In this document: in pieces, positions 61,101 through 64,000 of the stretch
Position numbering within the stretch: position 1 is the stretch's first letter
Layout of the letters: each line of letters starts with the position of its first letter
From: Ilex aquifolium
Taxonomy: Eukaryota > Streptophyta > Magnoliopsida > Aquifoliales > Aquifoliaceae
Length of the DNA: 64,000 bases
NCBI GenBank assembly: GCA_951799425.1
Contig: OX637403.1
Location: forward strand, 23,836,811-23,900,810
Direction: 5' to 3'
Program-made: the position numbers and the translations under genes
Notes under the pieces: generated by a model
What the model was told of the DNA's origin: nothing
The model's input: the letters and a program-made list of their open reading frames with translations, nothing else
Database searches by the model: none

Positions 61101-63752
61101 AACTTGCTGAGTTGTGGAAAATATGGCCCTCAATAGAGCACAATGGGAAACTAGTTTGAGGTAGCCGACCCCAAATAGTTGGGATAAAAGCTTTGTTGAG
61201 TTGAGTTGTATCCCGTGTCCAGTTTCTCTTCATTGCAGGTCGTAGTGACAAAGGAGGAGAAACATTTTGGATGGTGCTATGCTGTTTTTGAGCGTGCTAG
61301 TAAGAAAGTGCAAGAATTGCAGTATCTGTATAATGAAACCATTAGCTTAATTCATATCCCTTGAACTGTTTTTAAAGCTTTTAGATGATAGACCATAGGT
61401 TGCTGAATGAGAGAAGAAAATTGCTCAGATGCTGCAAATTTCTGAGGTCGATACACTTCATTGTGTTGGTTTGCAACGAACTACTGATTGCGGTAACTCC
61501 ATAACTAATTTTCATTTGTGTCTTCTGATTTCACGGTGAGTCCACTCGTCATTACACTTGTAATAGGACTTGTTTCAATAAAACTAATCTTTTCTGCGTA
61601 TACTAACACAAATAAGATGAATAAAATAATAAGCAAAATTAAAGATAACATGTAAAATAGAATATACCTAAATAGTGGACCAAATATAAGATCATGATGA
61701 ATCACCACTTTTTTGGGGAGTGTGTTTATATTATTTAGCATTATGTTTGCAAGGGACGGACCCAGAAATTCGCTTTAGGATGGACACTTTAACTAGGGCC
61801 GGCTCCATAACATAAAGCGATTAATGACATTAGGCTTCCACAAATATGACTCAAATTTTATGTATATTAATAAAATGGTGTAGATCACAAATCTAAACTC
61901 CATTAAAATCTAAACCGTCCACAAAAAAAGATTTCATAAAAGCGAAACATCAAAAAAAATTCTAAATGCAAATGAAAAAGGTCATACCAAATAATTTTTT
62001 TTTTTACCAAATGGTCATATTAAAGTCAACCGCTAATGACACTTGATCATACACATATAGAGATATAACAGATAAATTATATTTCTAATTGAGAGTCGAT
62101 TTGAACAATAGATTTGTCTCAAGTTGTTTCTCATCGATCTTAGAAAATTGACATTGACTTGTATTTATATTTTATATCAAAATCGCAAAGGTATTAAATA
62201 AGAATTCAAGAAGTAAGCATAATAATACCTCTAGAATTCAATTGAAACAAGTCAATCATCAATCTTAGAGAATTAGAGTTCAATTGTAGGCCAATTACAA
62301 ACAATTTAAATTTTGAATTATGAGCACAACTTATTATATCTAAAAAAATAGGAAAATAATTTGAGGTTGGGCACTGGCCCCTACATACATCCGCCAGTGC
62401 TGGTTGCATTGGTCTCAGAGGATGGTGAAATTATTTGCAAAATAAGTGAAATTATGCATAGCTTTGTAATGTTTGACTTTATGGCAGTCCAAAAGACAGC
62501 CATATTTCGAAAATATTAATGTCTTATCAACAATATCATTCCAAGTGCTTGTAAGAAGCATTAATATCAAGACTTTCTTATAGCATTCCTGATTTACTTT
62601 CTTGACACAAATGGCTCAAAAGTTATTTTTTTATTGGGACTAAAATGATACATAAAGATGAGGAAATGTGCTCAGCTTGCTGCTTCAACACTTTTTGTTT
62701 CTATTAAGTCAGTTGGGATATCTATGTTCAATCAATTTTTCTAAGGGTCATTACCTTGTATGGTCTCTGTTAGCTAGATACTCTCTTTTTTTTTGGGGGT
62801 TGGGGTGTTGGGAGAGGTGGACTATGCAGAGACTTGATCTTTTGCCAGATTCAGACCCGTGATCTCATTGTTGTCAGCCCAACAATTTTACCACTGCATC
62901 AGATATATCCACTGTTGTATATAAATGCTGTATGGCTCAGAGGTCCATCTAATCTAACAGAAGTACTAAATGAATGCATTGTTTGATCAAAATGTTAATC
63001 ATTTCCAGCTCAGTTGCTCTCTTTTGTGTTGTCACCATTATCTAAATAGCATGACCTTGTGTGGCAGATACCTAATAAAACAATGTCCACCTTTTTTTGA
63101 GAGATAATTTGCATGTGAACCATATCTGTGTCTTTCCAAAATTCATACAAGGATCCAAAGTTGGCTCAAAAGGAAGCATAAAGATTTTGTTGACAAGCAA
63201 AATGAGGGATACTATAATGGCTTGCAAATTCCCCTGTTCCTATGGGTTGGTTTATAACATTCGTGAGTGCGGTACTATGGAAAACTTGTAATATTCTTGT
63301 CAACTAGGGCAGGTTGTTAAGAATATTTAACCATTTTTTGGTGGGCATGGAACATTCACTTTCACATTGCAATTTGCTGTCAAACCCTTCTTTCCTCTTG
63401 TGCCCTTGTCCTTATTTTTCTTGTTTTTATTTGGAACAGGTATGCCTCTAATATTTTTATAATTTATAACAACAAATAATTCACCGCAATATGCAGGATG
63501 ATGGAACATGGCCTATTATCACCTGAAAGAGCAAAAAAGGCATTTGAGAAAAAGCAGAAGAAGCAAAAGCAACTTCGGATGGGAACTCCATTCAAATCTC
63601 CTCCTCCACCACCACGAAGTAAACCTGAGAGTTCCAAAAAACAGCTGCCGCAGGTGTCAAAGAATGGCGAAGTTAAAGCCAAGAAAAGAATTCTTGATGA
63701 CAGTGATGACGATGATGATTTTGTATTGAGTCACAAGAGGAGGAAAGGGTAA
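52148..63752 (+). CDS. small Lys-rich probable nuclear protein of unknown function
   Basis: The four exons are 52148-52327, 52750-52857, 52982-53052 and 63497-63752. The GT-AG junctions fit in phase and give 204 aa. Residues 1-96 are low-complexity and basic (Lys/Ser/Thr-rich). The probable conserved core is PLRIFYESLSEQIPSSEMAE then FWMMEHGLLSPERAKKAFEK at about 98-140, rich in helix-forming residues. A Pro run (SPPPPPRSK) and a C-terminal acidic patch DDSDDDDDF precede a basic HKRRKG end, which suggests nuclear localisation. I recall similar unnamed proteins across flowering plants, but no function. The third intron is about 10.4 kb and filled with mobile elements. The joining codon (TG|G, Trp) and the continuing conserved core support the long intron over two separate genes. 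Confidence 0.85.
54057..55134 (+). mobile_element. solo LTR, TGTTG...CAACA (fossil)
   Basis: A 1078-bp block begins TGTTGGACC, ends AAACAACA and has exact GTAAT flanks (54052-54056 and 55135-55139). The TGTTG/CAACA ends point to a Ty1/copia-type LTR. A TATATA lies at 54339-54344, 26 bp after ATCCCACATTG (54302-54312), a near match to the plant USE motif. A GC-rich stretch at about 54430-54485 lies after it. It looks whole as an LTR, with no internal region left. Plus orientation is inferred from the TATA box. Confidence 0.85.
55182..55793 (-). mobile_element. solo LTR, third member of the 6368/12722 family (fossil)
   Basis: It starts TGATGATGCA and ends GGGCCCATCA, about 612 bp. The stretches GGTTCGGTCAGGGTGACC and GCTTACAATTTATAGGCG match the other two LTRs. 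CTGAT flanks it at 55177-55181 and, shifted by two bases, at 55796-55800. No internal region is present. It lies 47 bp after the previous solo LTR. Confidence 0.78.
57005..57376 (-). mobile_element. 5'-truncated LINE tail (RNase H end)
   Basis: On the minus strand a frame at 57365-57120 encodes CLTHVYRKGNALVDFLANK, the C-terminal end of the RNase H domain of plant L1-type LINEs. A T-run at 57005 onward is the poly(A) tail in reverse. CTCAAAACCT flanks the insert at 56996-57005 and 57377-57386. Only the last few hundred bases of the element were inserted. It is inactive. Confidence 0.75.
57554..59656 (+). mobile_element. short non-autonomous LTR retrotransposon, copia-like (fossil)
   Basis: Two LTRs of about 430 bp (57554-57989, TGTTGGAAAATAAAC to TTCGAACA; about 59230-59656, ending TTCCAACA) bracket about 1.24 kb. 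A primer site TGGTATTAGAGC, complementary to initiator tRNA-Met as in Ty1/copia elements, follows the first LTR. A polypurine tract (AAGGGGGGAT) precedes the second. The interior has only short Lys/Glu-rich frames with weak resemblance to a copia Gag start and no pol region, so it must have depended on other elements. The LTRs are clearly diverged, so it is not recent. No target repeat is visible. Confidence 0.82.
59657..62779. other. inner part of the 10.4-kb intron
   Basis: No independent gene is supportable. Items seen: a possible pseudo-exon at 61241-61363, and a SINE/LINE-type 3' tail near 61141-61200 (GACCCCAAATAGTTGGGAT then GTTGAGTTGAGTT). The rest is AT-rich. Confidence 0.45.
61241..61363 (+). 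pseudogene. possible exon remnant of an unrecognised gene
   Basis: After an acceptor-like TCTCTTCATTGCAG, an open frame reads VVVTKEEKHFGWCYAVFERA and then SKKVQELQYLYNETI before a stop. Codon use and composition look protein-like, with a helical charged segment. No start or matching donor was found, and I do not recognise the family. It could be a fragment of a retrocopy or an old exon in the intron. Confidence is low. Confidence 0.3.
62784..62905 (-). mobile_element. Au-like SINE, minus strand
   Basis: The reverse complement has ATGCAGTGGTAAAATTGTTG (A box) and ATCACGGGTCTGAATCTG (B box) about 35 bp apart, a body ending CTCCCAACACCCCAACCCCC and an A-run. This fits the Au-type SINE head from memory. 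Ends are approximate. Confidence 0.55.
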
Positions 63753-64000
63753 GAAGAAAAAAAACCCTCCTCTCGGAGTTTGTAGGGGTGCAATTTTAGA
63801 GAAATGTTTTATTTAGATTTCTTTTAAATTTGATTGCATCAAGGTAAGTGATAAAAACTATCAAAAGACTGATAGATTGAGACATTCTTTACAATGTCCA
63901 ATTTATGGAAACAATAAAGAAACATAAGTTATAACTTCATGTTCATCTATATTTCAGTTGATAACATAAGGTGCGTTTTGATGTGTGACGACCACACTGG
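63753..64000. other. 3' flank of the last gene
   Basis: This should be mostly 3'UTR of the small nuclear protein gene. An AATAAA-like ACAATAAAGAAAC lies near 63911. Nothing else is seen before the window ends. Confidence 0.45.

Overview
This is nuclear DNA from a flowering plant, most likely a woody core eudicot. The evidence is intron-rich genes with GT-AG (and a few GC-AG) junctions, AT-rich intergenic DNA, and plant-specific families: PGG-type ankyrin membrane protein, ATL RING-H2 ligase, carotenoid-cleavage-dioxygenase-like enzymes and a GT47 exostosin-type glycosyltransferase. I cannot name the species.

Six host genes are supported. An ankyrin-PGG gene (+, 14952-19427, 3 exons, 593 aa). 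A single-exon ATL42-like RING-H2 E3 ligase (-, 22668-23909, 413 aa). Two tandem carotenoid cleavage dioxygenase genes of the zaxinone-synthase-like type (-, 26596-31004, 606 aa; and 31971-35958, 601 aa), each with 13 exons in the same phases. A GT47 glycosyltransferase (+, 41775-46221, 4 coding exons, 650 aa, with a TATA box and 5'UTR exon near 40463-40553). A small lysine-rich, probably nuclear protein of unknown function (+, 52148-63752, 4 exons, 204 aa) whose last intron is about 10.4 kb.

The rest is mobile-element debris and local duplication. From left to right: a decayed Ty3/gypsy gag-region fragment (1-2480); an inverted copy of the ankyrin gene's upstream region (about 2480-3420); SINEs; a truncated LTR element with unusually long flanking repeats (6344-7852); Harbinger-like MITEs (10711-11182, 11432-12401); a solo LTR (12722-13289); and a tandemly duplicated block just before the ankyrin gene. 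A LINE tail with target repeats of about 125 bp follows that gene. Between the dioxygenase pair and the glycosyltransferase lie two long-TIR Mutator-like elements (36972-38203, 38333-39461). Behind the glycosyltransferase are a Harbinger-like MITE and hAT-like elements (47154-49340), one carrying a mirrored pair of snRNA-type promoter motifs. The 10.4-kb intron of the last gene holds two solo LTRs, a LINE tail, a short non-autonomous LTR retrotransposon and a SINE.

The genes do not form one pathway. The strongest biological point is the dioxygenase pair. The promoter-distal copy (31971-35958) keeps all four iron-binding histidines. The other copy (26596-31004) is open from end to end but has Arg in place of the second histidine, and its first intron has a GC donor where its twin has GT. 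It looks like a pseudoenzyme or a gene in the course of losing function. Several insertions can be dated relative to each other because a duplicate elsewhere in the window preserves the empty site.
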